DNA from: Corythucha ciliata
Taxonomy: Eukaryota > Arthropoda > Insecta > Hemiptera > Tingidae
Length of the DNA stretch: 64,000 nucleotides
Assembly: GCA_038030265.1 (NCBI GenBank)
Contig: CM075939.1
Location: 26,765,253-26,829,252, forward strand
Direction: 5' to 3'
The notes below the pieces were generated by a model. That model ran no database searches. It was not told where the DNA came from and saw nothing but the letters and a program-made list of their open reading frames with translations. The position numbers and the translations under genes are program-made. Shown piece by piece: positions 35,035 through 47,196 of the stretch (its first letter is position 1; each line of letters begins with the position of its first letter).

Positions 35035-35690
35035 AAATTCATCAATTCTGGGCTGAAATTGAGTATAGCTGTAATTAGCGGCTAAAATTTCTCAATTTTA
35101 GACGTGATCAAGCGCTTGTTTATAAATTTTTTAACGCTAATTAGTGCGTTTTCTCATTGACATTTGCGAGTTAGCGATTTACCTAGCTCAATTCTAGACG
35201 CGGACTTGGTCAAGAACAGCACATTATGGCGTTTTACTTTCTTTTAGCCAACTATAGCCAAGAGTGGAAAAAGCCGCTAATTCGCGGCAAATAATAAGAA
35301 ACATCGCACATTCGCGGGTAAAATAGAGAAAAATCGCTAGTTTGTGGCTAAAATTGAGAAAACGCTAATTAATGATTATATTATACGCGCGTTTGAAATG
35401 AAAACGCTAATTTGCGGCTAAAATTGAGAAAAAACACAAATATCCAGGTAAAATGGAGAAAAATACGCAATTCACGGTCATAATGGAGAAAAACGCTAAT
35501 TAGAAGTTAAAATTGAGAGAATGCCAATTCGCGGCTTTCTGGTGAATGCAACTGTAAGGCTAAAATAATGGAAAAGCGCGAATCCGTGACTAAGAGTGAA
35601 ACAAAACCCACTAATTCGCAGCTAACATGAAGAAAACGCTAATTCGCTACTGACATGGAAAACAATATCCAATTCACAGCTTCACAAGTA
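35035..35690 (+). repeat. Family B degenerate tandem tract
   Basis: About 20 units of roughly 32 bases carry AAAACGCTAATTCGCGGCTAA followed by AATTGAGAAA, with many changes. A short stretch of the same theme is at 13315-13450. Confidence 0.75.
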
Positions 35691-35902
35691 AGGATTTACG
35701 TCATTTCCCCTCGCACCATCCATCCCCTCCTGAAGAACTTTGAACCTTTTTTAAAAATCTTAAAACGCACCAATCGGGTTGCAACATCCGTGGTTATCCT
35801 TCAGTTCACGGGCCAAATCACCGGTATGCTTTTCTTCTCAATCTGAGATTCATGCAAGTTTTCCATTTTCGGCTATTTTATAGTTTTGAAATTTTCATAT
35901 AA

Positions 35903-36315
35903 AGCTTTGGTTTCCTAGAAAAGCGGTGCCGTAATATAGCGGTAGACAACATCCCCTTTAAATCACACCAGTAGTTGCCTAGAGAGCGGTCAACAGACAG
36001 CGGCACCGCTTCGAATGAGACGGCCGTTCATGACGGTGATGAACTGTTCATCAACGATTTTTGACGGTGACGGTGAACGTTTTTTGTTTATAATGAGCGT
36101 GAAAACTGCCTGGACGCTGGATGGTGGCGAAATTGTAATTAATACTGTCCGAAAACGACTCTATTCTGTTGTTAAAAGAAAATACTACCAAATAGTTGGA
36201 GCGGTGGACGCGGTGCCGCTGTCTGTTTACCGCTCTCTAGGCAACTATGGTTTGATTTAAAAGGGAAATTTTCTACCGTAATATTACGGCACGGCTTTTC
36301 TAGGAAACCAAAGCT
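35903..36315. mobile_element. 413-base palindromic MITE with TAA target duplication
   Basis: It begins AGCTTTGGTTTCCTAGAAAA and ends with the inverted copy TTTTCTAGGAAACCAAAGCT, flanked by TAA on both sides (35900-35902, 36316-36318). Arms of ~110 bases also share CAACAGACAGCGGCACCGC in inverted form. A 3 bp TAA duplication is typical of PIF/Harbinger transposases. The 81-codon frame inside is a by-product. Confidence 0.85.
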
Positions 36316-36810
36316 TAAGTCAAATGTGCTTCTAATTTAATTTTTTCTCGACCACTCCCACACCCCTCCTTATTTTTCTGTAGATGGGTATGTAGACATG
36401 CCCCTCAGGACACCCCCGAGGCTCAGGACCCTCGGGCCCTCAGGACCCAGGGGGGGGGGGCTCAGGCTCCCCCGGGCACTCGCCCGGCTCGCTCCTCCCC
36501 CCCTTAAAGCCGTCACTGGTGGGGGAGTAGCGAGGGAAGTAACTCAAAAATGGGCCAGCTAAAAAATTGTCGAGAAGCCCTCACCCACACCCACAGGGCC
36601 ACAGCCTTCAGTTTCAGTCAGTACTTTCAGTATTGTTATTGTTCTCTGTCTCTGTCCATTCCTTTTTTTTTTTTAACGTAGGAGTAGGAGAGTGGCGAAG
36701 CGTGCCTCATTTGTAAGTGTAAGCAACCCCCCCCCCCCCAACCATCCGTGGTTGTAAAGAAGCTAAACGCAGTACATCAATCATCCGAGCGATCTAGAAT
36801 TGACTGGCTA

Positions 36811-36899
36811 GTGCATTATTATTACTATTATTATTATTATTATATTGGTAGTAGTAGTAGTGTAATAATAATAATTATTATTATTGTTATTATTATTAG
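36811..36899. repeat. Compound trinucleotide microsatellite
   Basis: A (TTA)n run, a short (GTA)n run and (TAA)n/(TTA)n runs follow one another, forming an imperfect palindrome. It could be the 3' tail of a retroposon on the minus strand, but I recognise no body. Confidence 0.8.
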
Positions 36900-37522
36900 A
36901 CTCCATTTCCGCTTCTTGAATCGACAAAAATTCACATTCCAGAAAACATGGTGGCCAAACTAGAGCTGTTCTTTTCCGATACGAAAATCTTATTCTAAAA
37001 AGGTGAATGAAGTTGATAAGTTTTGAAGATTGTGAGTGTCTGCAAAGCAACAAAGTATGAAAGAGAGTTTGAGCGACCTGCGTGCGGCTTAAATAGCCTG
37101 CCCCACCGATTAAAAACTCAAGGAGTTTTCTTTGTTTACGGTGCGACACACTCCTGCTCCTTATCATCGCACAAAATTAGAGACCAACGTCCGGATCACA
37201 CGATGAAATTCAAGAAACAATATTACATGTTAGTTTTTTCAAAACATCCGGTCACTACCAAAGAATATTTAAAAAAAAACTTGCACGCAATATTGCTGTA
37301 AAAATTGTATGGTATGATCCGGGGTTAAGAACGACTAGTTATCATTATGACTAGTATAGTTATGATATGACTAGTATAGTTATGATATGAATAGTGTAGT
37401 TACTCGTTACATATGACTTATGACTAGTAGAGTGGACTATAAAAATAGAAATACTACTACTAATAAAAAAACAATGTCGAAAATAAAATTGTATTAAAGG
37501 GACGAAATTGTGTAGGCAAAGT

Positions 37523-40500
37523 TCACTTTTTATAGTGCAACTCTATACGTCGGGATTTTTGAGCAAAAATATCAATGACTTCATCGTGAAATGTATCGTT
37601 GGTTTCATTGAGAATAGACTGTTCGATTGAAATTAAGGCTAAAGACGATACCCTATTCTGGCCCTGCGAATTCCTCAAATAGTTTTTTATTCTTTTAAGG
37701 GTAGAGAAAGACCTCTCTGCTGCAGCACTGCTAACGGGAATGGTCAAAATTAAAGAACTTAATTTGTACATTGTGGCAAAACTTCTTTCAAGCCTGCCAA
37801 GCAGATATGTCTATTTAATTCGAAAATAGTTTTTGTCTTCAAATCAGTAGAAGAGTACAAGACGGAAAGTTCACTTCTAAGTAGGGGGAAATCGAAATAT
37901 TTTCCGTAAACACATTTTAATTCCGAAAATATCGACTCTGAAAATTTGGTGGAGTACACGTCGAACTTGGAAAAATCCAAAAGTGACAAAAACTTAAGAG
38001 AATTTAGGCCTGAAAATCTATCAATTAAATTGGTGGTAATTTCATCAATTATTTCAAAAAACAAACGCCTATAAGAAGTCTTTTCGTCAGTAACTAAATC
38101 GACTCTAAGTCGCTTTGATCGTGGCTCGCAGCAGCTAGTGACAGCAGACAGTTTATTAACTTGGTCTTCGGTGTGGTTCCAAATATTTTCAAATTCGTTC
38201 CTCAATTTAGCCAAAAACTGTTTGAAATCATCTATTTTTCTGATACAATAGTCTATGTCAAAAACTTTTTTTTTGTAAAATATCAAAGAGAACAGAAGAA
38301 CACGGGAAAATTCGAGAAAAAATGTGGAGGATAAAATTAAACGGAAAATCGAGAATGAGGAAGAAACATGATTTTTTTTTATTTTTTACTCTGAAAGCTT
38401 GGTCAACCATAAACACGATGAGATGTATTTCTAACGAATTATCCATCAATAAAACCATTAAAAAAAATGTTTGAAAGTAGTTAATTCGAAATTTCTGTTT
38501 TCCCTCCAAGCGATTTTATACTCTGCCCCTCCTGCCTATATCATGTGCAACGTAATTATTTCAGATTGAGTCCTACTGCGGTAGCTTATACATTATACTG
38601 AAGCAAAATATTATTATCTTTTTTGTTTTGATTGTGATTGATAAAATCAAATAAGTTTTTTTATTATACATATAAAAATTAGTTAATTAGACTATGATGT
38701 CTGTACTTTTACGGAGCTTCCCTCTCTTTTTCATTGGACGTAGCCAATACTTTGGTCTCATTAAGTTTTTCGGCCCGGCCTGATTAAAAAAAACACGGGA
38801 GAAATGATGAATCCGATAATTGTGCGCCATTTATTAACTGACACTTATACACGCACCTCTGCAATTTGGAGTTTTGAATTTCCGTAGAGATCTTGAAAAC
38901 TTCGGAAATGTATTCACAAAGCTCCCAGTTAGTTGTGGTCGCGGCAGATTATTTGAATCGGCCTTTCAAATTCCACCTGGGTCATTTATGATCTCTAATG
39001 GGACAAATATAAGTGTAATAAAACAATGTTTTAACGAAGTAATCGTTCGCAGATGAAATGTCTCACCTTTTTTATGGATTGAACGAAGAACTCGCCTCGA
39101 AGAAAGTAAACACGAGCGCGCACAAGCCACACGGATATAATAAACCAAAAAATAAACAAAAACGTATGTGAAAGGTTGATGAGTGAGAAAATATGCCGCC
39201 TCAATGCTTCAGAAGTGTATGTAGTAGCCTCGTGCAAGCTCTGGTACGTCACACAGGGGCTGAGGTAGGTAGTTACCCCCTCGAACCCTGTCCTTACATA
39301 AAAATATAATATTTTAAATATATTGCATTCATTTTTATGGTGAAAAAGGATGCCAATCGCGTTATTTAACCGAATTTCACAATAAAAAAGCGTCAGAGAC
39401 CAAAATTTCTGATACGTGCACCTTCCTCATTATTTCCCTGGGCACTTCTAAAAGTTTCGGAGTCCCATTCGTGGGGGTTATTAATCACGGACTGTAAAAA
39501 TTCCAAGATTTCCAACTGGCATTCCGACATTGTTTCCACAAGTCGGCTATTATAATTCCACCTAGTAGGGGCAGCAGAAGGAAACTTTTTTGTGACAAAA
39601 TTACAGAAAGCAGTGGTACGTTTTGAAGATTTTGAAAAAAATGCTGAAAACCCAGACAGAGACATAAACAAAATTTTGCACTCCTTAATGTGTGAAACGG
39701 ATTGGCTTAAAGTGAGATTCAATTTATGAGCGTTACAGGGAGAAAACATTGCGTCTGGGCAGACTTTTTTAATTAGAGCCTGAACCCCATTATGCTGGCC
39801 TGACATAACAGCAGCCCCATCGTACGTTTGAGCGATTAATTTATGGGTGCAGTTAAATTCTTTGGTGGACGATAAGATTAGACTGGTAAGGGCTTGTGCT
39901 GTCCTGTCTGAGCTACAGTCTGCGAATCCTAAGAAGCGCTCCTCTACCCTTCCGTATGCGGTGACATATCGAAGAATAGTGGACAGCTGGGTTTTGCACG
40001 AAATGTCAGTGGTTTCATCGACAATTACCGATACGAACGATGCCGCATCAATTTCTTTTTTTATTCTACTTTTGATATAAACGGCCACAGAATTAATGAG
40101 CTCGTTTTGGATGTCGCTACTGAACCCCGTAAAAGCCGAGGAATTTTGGAAGTAAGTATCAAATGTAGGATCTAGTTTTCTGCAAAATTTGAGTAGTTCC
40201 AAATAATTACCAGAGTTCTTTGAAGAAGTACTCTCGTCGTGGCCACGAAAAGCTAGTTCTTGTTTCGCAAGGTAGCAAACAATGTCAATTAAACGGGAAA
40301 CGACTAGTCTATTATTTTTTACTTGATCATTATGTTTTTTAACATTAATCTGGAACATCGAATCTATAACGTTTTCTACCCTATTTTCCCCAAATGTCTG
40401 GAGGCTAATCGACGCATTAATATGACTTTGTGACAAAACGTGACGTTTCTGCAAAAGCGAAAAATTATTCAAATCGCTAACACCCGTTTTATTCCAACTG

Positions 40501-40797
40501 TTTTGCTCGGTATTGAAAAGGAGGCATGGCCAACAGAAGAGTTTGTTTAATTTAGGGCACCCAGTCAACCAGCAATGTTCAGAATAGAGACGATAATTAA
40601 AATCTGGTGCATCGCTTAGTAGTAGTTTTTAAATCTGGTAGAGGCGGTTGAGGACGGCCTGACTCAACAATTTTCAATTTATCAGCAAAAGAATAAGAGC
40701 CAAAGGGCTTCGAAAATAGACCATCTATAGCGCAACACAATTCGTCATTGATCGGGGAACTCATTTTTATGTACAAACAACAAGTTATTAATTTCAA
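37523..40797 (-). pseudogene. hAT transposase (ZMYM1-like), broken
   Basis: From right to left the remains follow the usual order. First is a TTF-type zinc finger (HCWLTGCPKLNKLFCWPCLLF, near 40540). Then comes the DUF4371/catalytic part with SVIVDETTDISC (first Asp), QTYDGAAVMSG (second Asp) and CNAHKLNL (CxxH of the insertion domain), then the all-alpha part, and last the dimerisation domain with SSAAAERSFSTLKRIK near 37700. Breaks: a frameshift near 40600-40625, an insertion of about 1 kb (38370-39420) after the ...TFRSAQG block, a slip in the A-run at about 38265-38275 and another near 37765. It cannot make a functional transposase. Terminal repeats were not found. Confidence 0.85.
38370..39420. 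other. Insertion of unknown type within the hAT pseudogene
   Basis: hAT-like coding stops matching at about 39420 and resumes at about 38360 (FILHIFSRIFP block). The inserted ~1 kb is AT-rich with no recognisable domain, and no target duplication was evident. It could also be a rearrangement rather than a mobile element. Confidence 0.45.
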
Positions 40798-40799
40798 AA

Positions 40800-41677
40800 C
40801 AAAAAAATGAAAAATCTCGACTCACCAACCTCAACCTAGCGCAGAACGAAGAGAAACAGAAAAAGTAAAAGATACCACGTTGATTATTTGAAAGAGCCGG
40901 TGAGGGAACCGGCGGAGTTTCTACAAGGTGCTCGTTTATTGTCGGGCTTCTTCGGGACGTGTATGTGTTTTCAAAATTGCTTACAGGGGTGGTTTGAAGC
41001 GCGGGTGAATGATGGTAGCGGGGCAGTAAGAGGGGTGAGAGCTTCTAGGAGCGGGTTACCCCCCGACGTGTCTGCGTTTCAAGAAGTGCTTACAAGCCTA
41101 CGTTTTTCTACTACTGAACTGAGCTGGGAGGGACGAGAGAGGCTCCTTGCTCCTTGGGCTGGAGCTAAGAAGACCGCGAGCTCATTCGCCTGTTCTCTAC
41201 CTCTGTGTTAATAAATGGTGCGATATTTTTTCGTTACTTATAGCTAAAACCATCCCGTAATATCTTTTTAATCAATTCCGCTATTCCCAAAATATTCAGG
41301 GTTTGGTTCGAAACTGTAAGCAATGCTTACATTGCTTACATGGACGCTTCGCCCCATCGCTTCCTACTAGGAGATCGTGAAGCAGTGGGAAGAGGATGGA
41401 GGAGGGATGGATAAAGTAAGATCGGAGAACGTAGACGGAGAACCTTCGGGATAGCGATTAGCGAATAATCACCACGTGGATCGGGATTCGGGAGTGTTGT
41501 GTTGAAGTTCGAAGCTTTTAGCTTTTAGCTGTTATATTTATGCTCTGTGGTTCGAAGTGGCAAGTGGTGAACTGCTTGGTATTTGACTTCGAGACGCGCA
41601 TTTTTTGTTGCACCTTATCCTAGGGGCTGTCGAATTCTTCTTGAGACGCTAAGAAAGAAATTGGACATTTCGGTAAT
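40800..41677. other. No gene seen
   Basis: The 107-codon plus frame at 40888-41211 has no domain and no similarity I recognise. TTCGAAGC and TTTTAGCT repeats near 41510 are short. Confidence 0.4.
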
Positions 41678-42212
41678 ATGCCATCTCGTCTTTTTCAAAG
41701 GATGGTCCATGATTATTACATGGACAATATCATGGAAAAGTAAGTTTTGCGTTTGACACATTTTTACACAGTATTCGTTGTCCAATCGTCTGATTTCCCC
41801 GTTTCAGGTATTTTATCTCGGAGAAAGATGGTGTCAAGTCATCCTTTTTGAATGAACGGTATGTTGTTGTTTGTGATGCTCCCGTGTACTTTTCAGATAC
41901 ATTTTCAGTGCTGTAAGAAAGTAGCTGATGCATCCTCCGAGCTCTAAATTAATCGTACAAGGTAGAGACGCACCTGCTCGGCATTCTAAAGGCGGCTGGG
42001 ACTTGTACTTTCAGGCCCCAAAAACCAGGGATTTTACGTCATTGTCATGTGATTTGTGGAGGTAAAAAGGTTTGGTAATAGGTATCTGTCGCCCTTGTTA
42101 TTTCAGTGGTTGGGCGAGGGCGCCAAGGGACAATTTCACAGCCGCGACGTTCGAAGTTCCAGCCTCTAGAATCAAAAACCTCAAAATGAGCTCAGGAGGC
42201 AGAATATTCTGA
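41678..42212 (+). CDS. Possible five-exon small gene, 93-residue product, unknown family
   Basis: Five short exons join in one frame: 41678-41739, 41808-41858, 41897-41912, 42015-42061 and 42107-42212 (TGA). Donors are GTAAGT, GTATGT, GTAAGA and GTAAAA. Acceptors end TTTCAG in all four cases with pyrimidine tracts. The ATG is the first after an in-frame TGA (41642). Introns are 38-102 bases, and exon 3 is only 16 bases. The product starts MPSRLFQRMVHDYYMDNIME and ends FEVPASRIKNLKMSSGGRIF; it has no signal peptide, membrane segment or domain I recognise. An alternative is that reading on through exon 3 ends at a TAG (41924-41926), giving a shorter protein. I do not know its function. The agreement of phase across four introns is the main support. 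Confidence 0.4.
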
Positions 42213-43086
42213 TCAAATAAGAACGTGTCAGCTGTTGGGGTTAAAGTCCACCAGAAAAAAGCGAGGTTGGCCCAAAAAAGCGGTTTAGTCCCTGTTTCGA
42301 CCTAAGATTTTTAGCTATCAAGGCTATTCGGTCCCTGAGGTCGGTACCTGTTCTATAAAATTAGCAACAGTTGATACCAACAGTCAATCACGGGGCCATT
42401 CACTAACTTTATTCATCATTGCTTTTTTCAAAAATCATGTTTCCGTTCAGTTTTCTTAATTTCATGAATGAGATTTCAATGTTTCTTCCAAAGCAACGTT
42501 TCTATTTCGTTAGAGAATAAGGCCCCAGATTTCATTCAATTTCTTCGATTTAAGCCCACGATGCAATGTTTGAAGTTATATTGCATGCTGGTTTTTTAAA
42601 AACATATGTTCCTTGGTAGTGACCGAATCGACTGGTTAAAGGTGAAAGGTTGTAACCATGTTGTAACCCTCGATTCCCAAATTTTATTGGAATGCCAAAA
42701 TACTGTAAATAAAAATCACAAAGACTACTTTGAAAACGCTTACAAGTACGCCAAAATGCCCACGCCCTTTCCCCAAATCTACCCCTCATGCCAGTGTTCA
42801 CTACAGTAACATGTTGCAAGGGGGTTATAACATCTTACCGGTCTTTGTTTGACGTACTGTGTGGGTTACACCAACATTAATTGTATTGTATCTTGCTGCC
42901 CCTTTTTGACCGACTTACAACCTTTTAACAGTACCTCCGGGAGAGTGGCAACTACGAAATAGCACAGAAATCGCACTTTTCAAAAATTTGAGGGTTACAA
43001 CCTTTTACCTTTAATCAGTCGGAATGTTTTTAAAAATCCAGCATGCAATTTAGCTTCAAAAATTGCATTGTGTGAACAGGGCTTTA
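42213..43086. other. No gene seen
   Basis: Only short frames without domains. The phrase GTGAAAGGTTGTAACC near 42642 has an inverted copy near 42990 (GGTTACAACCTTTTACC...), with GCATGCTGGATTTTTAAAAAC-like text outside it. A weak palindromic element may therefore span about 42585-43055. Confidence 0.4.
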
Positions 43087-43870
43087 GTCAATAATAATAA
43101 TAATAATATACTTTATTACTTAAAATTGTGGCATTACAACGTCAACATTGAATTTTTAAAATACGACCGGCTAGTCGAAATGTATTTTATAAAAGTCTTG
43201 CACTTCGTATAGAGCCGCGCCTGTTAAAGTTGCTCGGAGCCGTTTAGTAAATGGTCCCGCGTCTAGGCTTCGGATTCTCTCGGGAATATGATTATACAAT
43301 TTTTTGGCAACGCTCATGAAGCTTTTACATGTTTTGGTCAGCCTAAACCGTTGCTGCACCAAATTTTTATTTACCTCTCGTGTGGTAGGAGTGCTGCTGA
43401 CTCAGTGTAAGAACGAGGACTCCCTGGCGTATCGAACGCACTGAAATACGTTAAGTCCCGGGACCGTCAAGACATCCTGTACGATGAAGGCATCTCTACA
43501 CGATTGCCTCGGTTTCAGGCCACATACTAGCCTATAGTCGGATCGGTGAAAGAATGTGCATGAAATTACCCTCTCTCTTTTCCCTAAACCCACATGACTT
43601 ACCGCTACCACGCCATCACCTGAGAGGAGCCTCTCCTATTTTATCGGTAAAACTCTCTGTTATTGGTTGCAGTTGTTTGATAAAAGTGGAGAAGTAGAGA
43701 ACCACGTTAAGAGAGGGAAAAATCGGGCTTATGGCCTCCCACTACTCATGCACATTCTTTCGCTGATCCGAGTATAAGTGCACGTTTCTGCAGTACAAAT
43801 ATTCTCTTTACCGACACGGAACTGCCCCAGATCAGCGCCCCGTACGATAGGTGGCTATGAAAGTAAGCGA
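43087..43870 (-). pseudogene. 3' end fragment of a non-LTR retrotransposon
   Basis: Three pieces of the C-terminal reverse-transcriptase region appear in order on the minus strand. They are SYGALIWGSSVSVKRIFVLQ (near 43830), PRQSCRDAFIVQDVLTVPG (near 43480) and AKKLYNHIPERIRSL (near 43290), where typical elements have YGI.LWG, CR..F...GILTVP and .KLYN.LP..I. An AATAAA and a (TTA)n tail follow at 43090-43125, the normal 3' end. The first two pieces are separated by ~200 extra bases flanked by the repeated phrase AAAGAATGTGCATGA, so an insertion or duplication occurred. It is 5'-truncated. Confidence 0.7.
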
Positions 43871-45088
43871 AGTAATCAATACAAGTAGTCAATGAAAGCA
43901 TATGACTTACCTACTATCGTTATCAACTGTTGTTGAAGTTACAGAACAAGCCCCCTGGGTATTGTATCGTTAGCCCGGAGAAGGAACACTCCATAGGCGA
44001 GTTTGCGCATAATACGCCATATTTGATCATTACACTCGTTGTTTTATGGCTTAAACACGTTAAACAATACATTTTTGCCTTCGAAATCTCGTGAAAAGAG
44101 ACAATGAAACCTTGTTTCGACGTTGCGTGGCTTGACGAGTTCAAAGCCAATTTCGCAGTTTTTCATGATTAGAAAATCCAATTTCGTGGTGGTTAATTCT
44201 CCAAAAACCAAGTTATTCGGATTTTAGCTCTTTGAAACTCCAATTTCGCGGATTGTCTCTCCTTTTAAAATCATTATTTTGTGGGTTCGGCCATTTCAGA
44301 ATACCAATTCAACAAACGTACCTTAAAATTGTGAAAACTAAGTTGAGTGTGACTCCTGAACGATTGTTGCTGGCGACCCTCGCAGGTCGGGGACCCTAGG
44401 TGGTGGCCTACCCTTTAAAACGGCCCTGCTCTCTGCTGGAGTCGGTTTTGCCGGGTCTGGTTGTGAGCCGGAGCGGGGATCGTCGTGCTGTGGCGTCTCC
44501 TTTTCCGTCGAGGAGAGGTCCACCGGCTTCCGGTCGCCGATTCGGTGATCCTTCGTAAATTGAAGGCATGACCGGTCATAAATGGGTTACTCTGATGTCT
44601 TCAGGAGCTATCTACTCGGCTTGGTTACTATCAATATGATAGAGCTAAGCAGGCGAGGCTCCAAACAAAGATCGAGAGCGTGCCAGAAAGCGGTGCGTTG
44701 CGGAAAGGGTACGAGGGAGAGAGGGAAGGAGAAATTGGTAGGTCTCCCCAGGCCAGCTTATGGGGTCGCCAACTAACCGTCCCTTTTTTCGGCTAATTAT
44801 GTCCAAAACGAAACGTAATTGGGGTGGTAAGTGTGTGTTATGTCAGAGGAAGAAGAAATTCGACTCCTTCATTGTGAAAAACCCAAAATCACAAAATTTT
44901 GATCGAGACAAAAGTTGTTTTTGGAAAAGCCACACCCGTGAAATTCAGGCCCGTATCGAGATCGAGTGCGGTCTTAAAATGGCAACGTTGTTTTAGAAAT
45001 CAAACCTATGCCGGTCTGTCAAATCGTATGTGGCATCTAAGAATCAATCAATCATTCTCGAGAAAACTTGGATTCCAAACAAAAGGTG
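43871..45088. other. No gene seen; small family A pieces and a GC-rich stretch
   Basis: Family A-like phrases lie at about 44150-44320 (inverted) and 44870-44960 (forward). The 44340-44580 stretch is GC-rich with a 61-codon Pro/Ser-rich minus frame that I cannot assign. Confidence 0.4.
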
Positions 45089-45182
45089 ACCGTCCCCGAT
45101 TCAGAAACCAACCTTAAGTTCTCCTTGTAGCGCTTCGAATGAGGTTTCGTTTAGTATAAAGGTTGGATTCTAAATACGGTCC
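45089..45182. mobile_element. Short MITE related to the GGGCCGTATTCA family
   Basis: It starts with GACCGTCCCCGATTCAGAAACCAACC-like sequence and ends TTGGATTCTAAATACGGTCC. Spacing and the AAACC...GGTT arms resemble the element at 23272-23409, but the outer bases have diverged. Confidence 0.5.
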
Positions 45183-45558
45183 TCAGTTTTGAAAGGCTCA
45201 GACACTTTTTTTTTCTTCTTGGGGGGGGGGGGGGCGCCGGTCTTTGAACCCGGCAGGCGTCTAAGCCTCCCTTGGGGATCTAACTGTTCACTTCACATCC
45301 GTACTACGCGGGCGTTTCGGTCGGTGCGCGGTTTGTTGAACGCACATCGCCGGGAACGCCCACACGAAGCCGAGTGTGCCGTGTCACAGCTCGCCGCAGC
45401 CTTATTGGCCTGTGAAAGAGATTATAGAGTGCGCCACTTATTATCTGAGTGGGTAGGCACTTGGGTAAATAACCCCTAATCACCCAGTAGTGTTGTGAGG
45501 CAAGCCAACTTATTATTGTTTTCATTATTTTATTTCTCCAATAAATTGTTCTTTACAG

Positions 45559-45978
45559 GCGTTTATGATGGACCACTCGTACGCGTCTGAGGATCGAAAG
45601 TTGAAAAAGATTCGACGGATGTGTTGCGTTCTCCAATGTTCGAGTAACAATCGAGCCCTTAACGTGGCGTTCCACCGATTCCCTGCCGATGCAAATATAA
45701 GGAAAAGTTGGAAAACAACGTTCCGAATGATCGGAAGGGTGCATGATAGGTGTAAATCGGCCTTTATACTTTCCTCTTCGAAAGTGAATTGTCTCAAAAA
45801 ATGTCGCAAATCGTTTTTTGTGTCATTCGATGTTGCGTGCATCGCTGGGTGGCTGAATCCGAATTTGAGCCTCGTACATGTCTTTGACCGACTTTTTCAT
45901 TATTCCCCAAGACTGTCGCAAATCTGTGCAGCTCACGCGCTTCATATCAAGCGAGTTCCTTGACGAGGGAGGAAAAAG
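45559..45978 (+). pseudogene. THAP zinc-finger gene fragment, copy 1
   Basis: A good acceptor (TGTTCTTTACAG) opens an exon at 45559, with ATG at 45565. The first exon gives CCVLQCSSNNR and FHRFPADANIRKSWK, the first two Cys and the central FRFP/W block of a C2CH THAP DNA-binding domain. It ends at a donor at 45749 (AG/GTGTAA). A second exon from 45912 (acceptor TTATTCCCCAAG) supplies ICAAH, giving the Cys-x2-His pair at a normal spacing of 41 residues. Straight after it, GCGC at 45937-45940 looks like a 4-base excess. It shifts the frame away from a SSEFLDEGGK stretch that leads to a good donor (AAAAAG/GTATGT at 45978). Copy 2 has the same excess. THAP domains occur in P-element-type transposases and in host factors; which this was cannot be told. 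Confidence 0.65.
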
Positions 45979-46047
45979 GTATGTCAACGATTACATTGTA
46001 CACTAATAGCTCGGCTAGGAAATGGGTCGGTACTTTGTTGATCTCAC

Positions 46048-46250
46048 CTATTGAGGATGAGCAAAATCGTAGTCACGTGTTTGCACTTGCCGCTGCCTGC
46101 CTTACACGTGCAACTGTTCGATCTAATTTTCCCACTGTCGATTTTTACGGAAACCTAGTGAGGTGGGCTGTTCAGACTAGAAGTTTTCAGGCAGAGGGCA
46201 AAAAAGTCGACATATTCGCTGTCTTCAGCAACTACTCCGTACTCTAGCAT
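46048..46250 (-). pseudogene. SWIM-finger exon, copy 1, with a stop
   Basis: This is the counterpart of the open exon at 50519-50721 in copy 2. It encodes the same EYGVVAEDSEYVDFFAL start but has TAG where copy 2 has GAG, after SLNSPPH. It still ends at a donor (AG/GTGAGA). Confidence 0.6.
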
Positions 46251-46628
46251 ATGGTTATTGGTTAGCCTTAATGATGGCTGACCCTTCTATCATAGGCGTT
46301 CGGAAATCCCCTATGTAATCAATTATTTCGGGCAGCTCAACTATGTCCGATGCCTCATCCATCTGAAATTGTAACGCATAATAATGAATAAATCAGAAAG
46401 CTGCCCCGCTATCTAGCACTTAGGTGAACAATAGTGGATATTCTTAGGCAGCGTTCTCAAACCCTGTGCTTACGGCTGTGGAGTCTATGCAACCTATCTA
46501 AAAATGCCTTTTTATTGAGAATACAATCATTAGTTTTGTTGCATAGACTCATAACGCAGTAGCCGTATCAAAGGGGTCAGCTAAGCACATTTCTGATGCT
46601 AATGGTTGGTCAAATATAATTTCATTTG

Positions 46629-46750
46629 GTGTTTGCCAAATAACGAGAAAAATATTAATTAATTTCTAGCATTGCCTAGAAACCGACCAACTGAAAATTG
46701 AAAAATATTTTGCTCGTTATTTGGTAAATACCGCATGTGTGGAGCCGGCT
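46629..46750. mobile_element. AGCCGGCTCC MITE, left arm lost
   Basis: The right arm (GCTCGTTATTTGGTAAATACC ... GGAGCCGGCT) is intact and followed by TAA. The outer ~45 bases of the left arm, present in copy 2 (51116), are gone. The deletion happened after the duplication. Confidence 0.65.
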
Positions 46751-47196
46751 TAAGATTCACCATTTGGCGTGTTGATAGACTAATACTCTACTATCTCAGA
46801 ACGCAATTATTCCTGGTACGGCACCCTCAGGTTCAATGAAACGCTTATTGAATCTAAAATACTTACATTTTAAGCGGCCAATACTGTATATTCCAGCGGG
46901 TTGTTGAACACAAATTCAATAAAATGCACTAAAAAACTTTATTGTTTCTCAGCGATTCCTGTTATAAAATAATCATGAACCTCTCCATCAATGCTTTACA
47001 TTGATAACACCAGATGTCAGGCACTTTGCTTTCAGAGGCCAATTGGCCTGTGAAAGAGATTATAGAGTGCGCCACTTATTATCTGAGTGGGTAGGCACTT
47101 GGGTAAATAACCCCCAATCACCCAGTAGTGTTGTGAGGCAAGCCAACTTATTATTGTTTTCATTATTTTATTTCTCCAATAAATTGTTCATTACAG

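Larger units (their letters stand above)
45405..47041 (+). repeat. Tandem duplication, copy 1 (1.64 kb)
   Basis: The sequence from TTGGCCTGTGAAAGAGATTA at 45405 recurs from 47042 at high identity. Copy 2 continues to the assembly gap at 51420 once the foldback element is removed. The unit contains a THAP exon pair on plus, a SWIM exon on minus and a MITE. Copies differ by point changes, small indels and the lost left arm of the MITE in copy 1. Confidence 0.85.

Noticed and set aside
36015..36260. 81-codon frame between MITE arms
   Set aside because: Lies inside a hairpin MITE and has no domain.
40888..41211. 107-codon plus frame
   Set aside because: No domain, no splice context, composition unremarkable.
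45220..45420. tRNA-like look of TCTTTGAACCCGGCAGG region
   Set aside because: No cloverleaf, no B-box consensus (GGTTCGANNCC) could be found.
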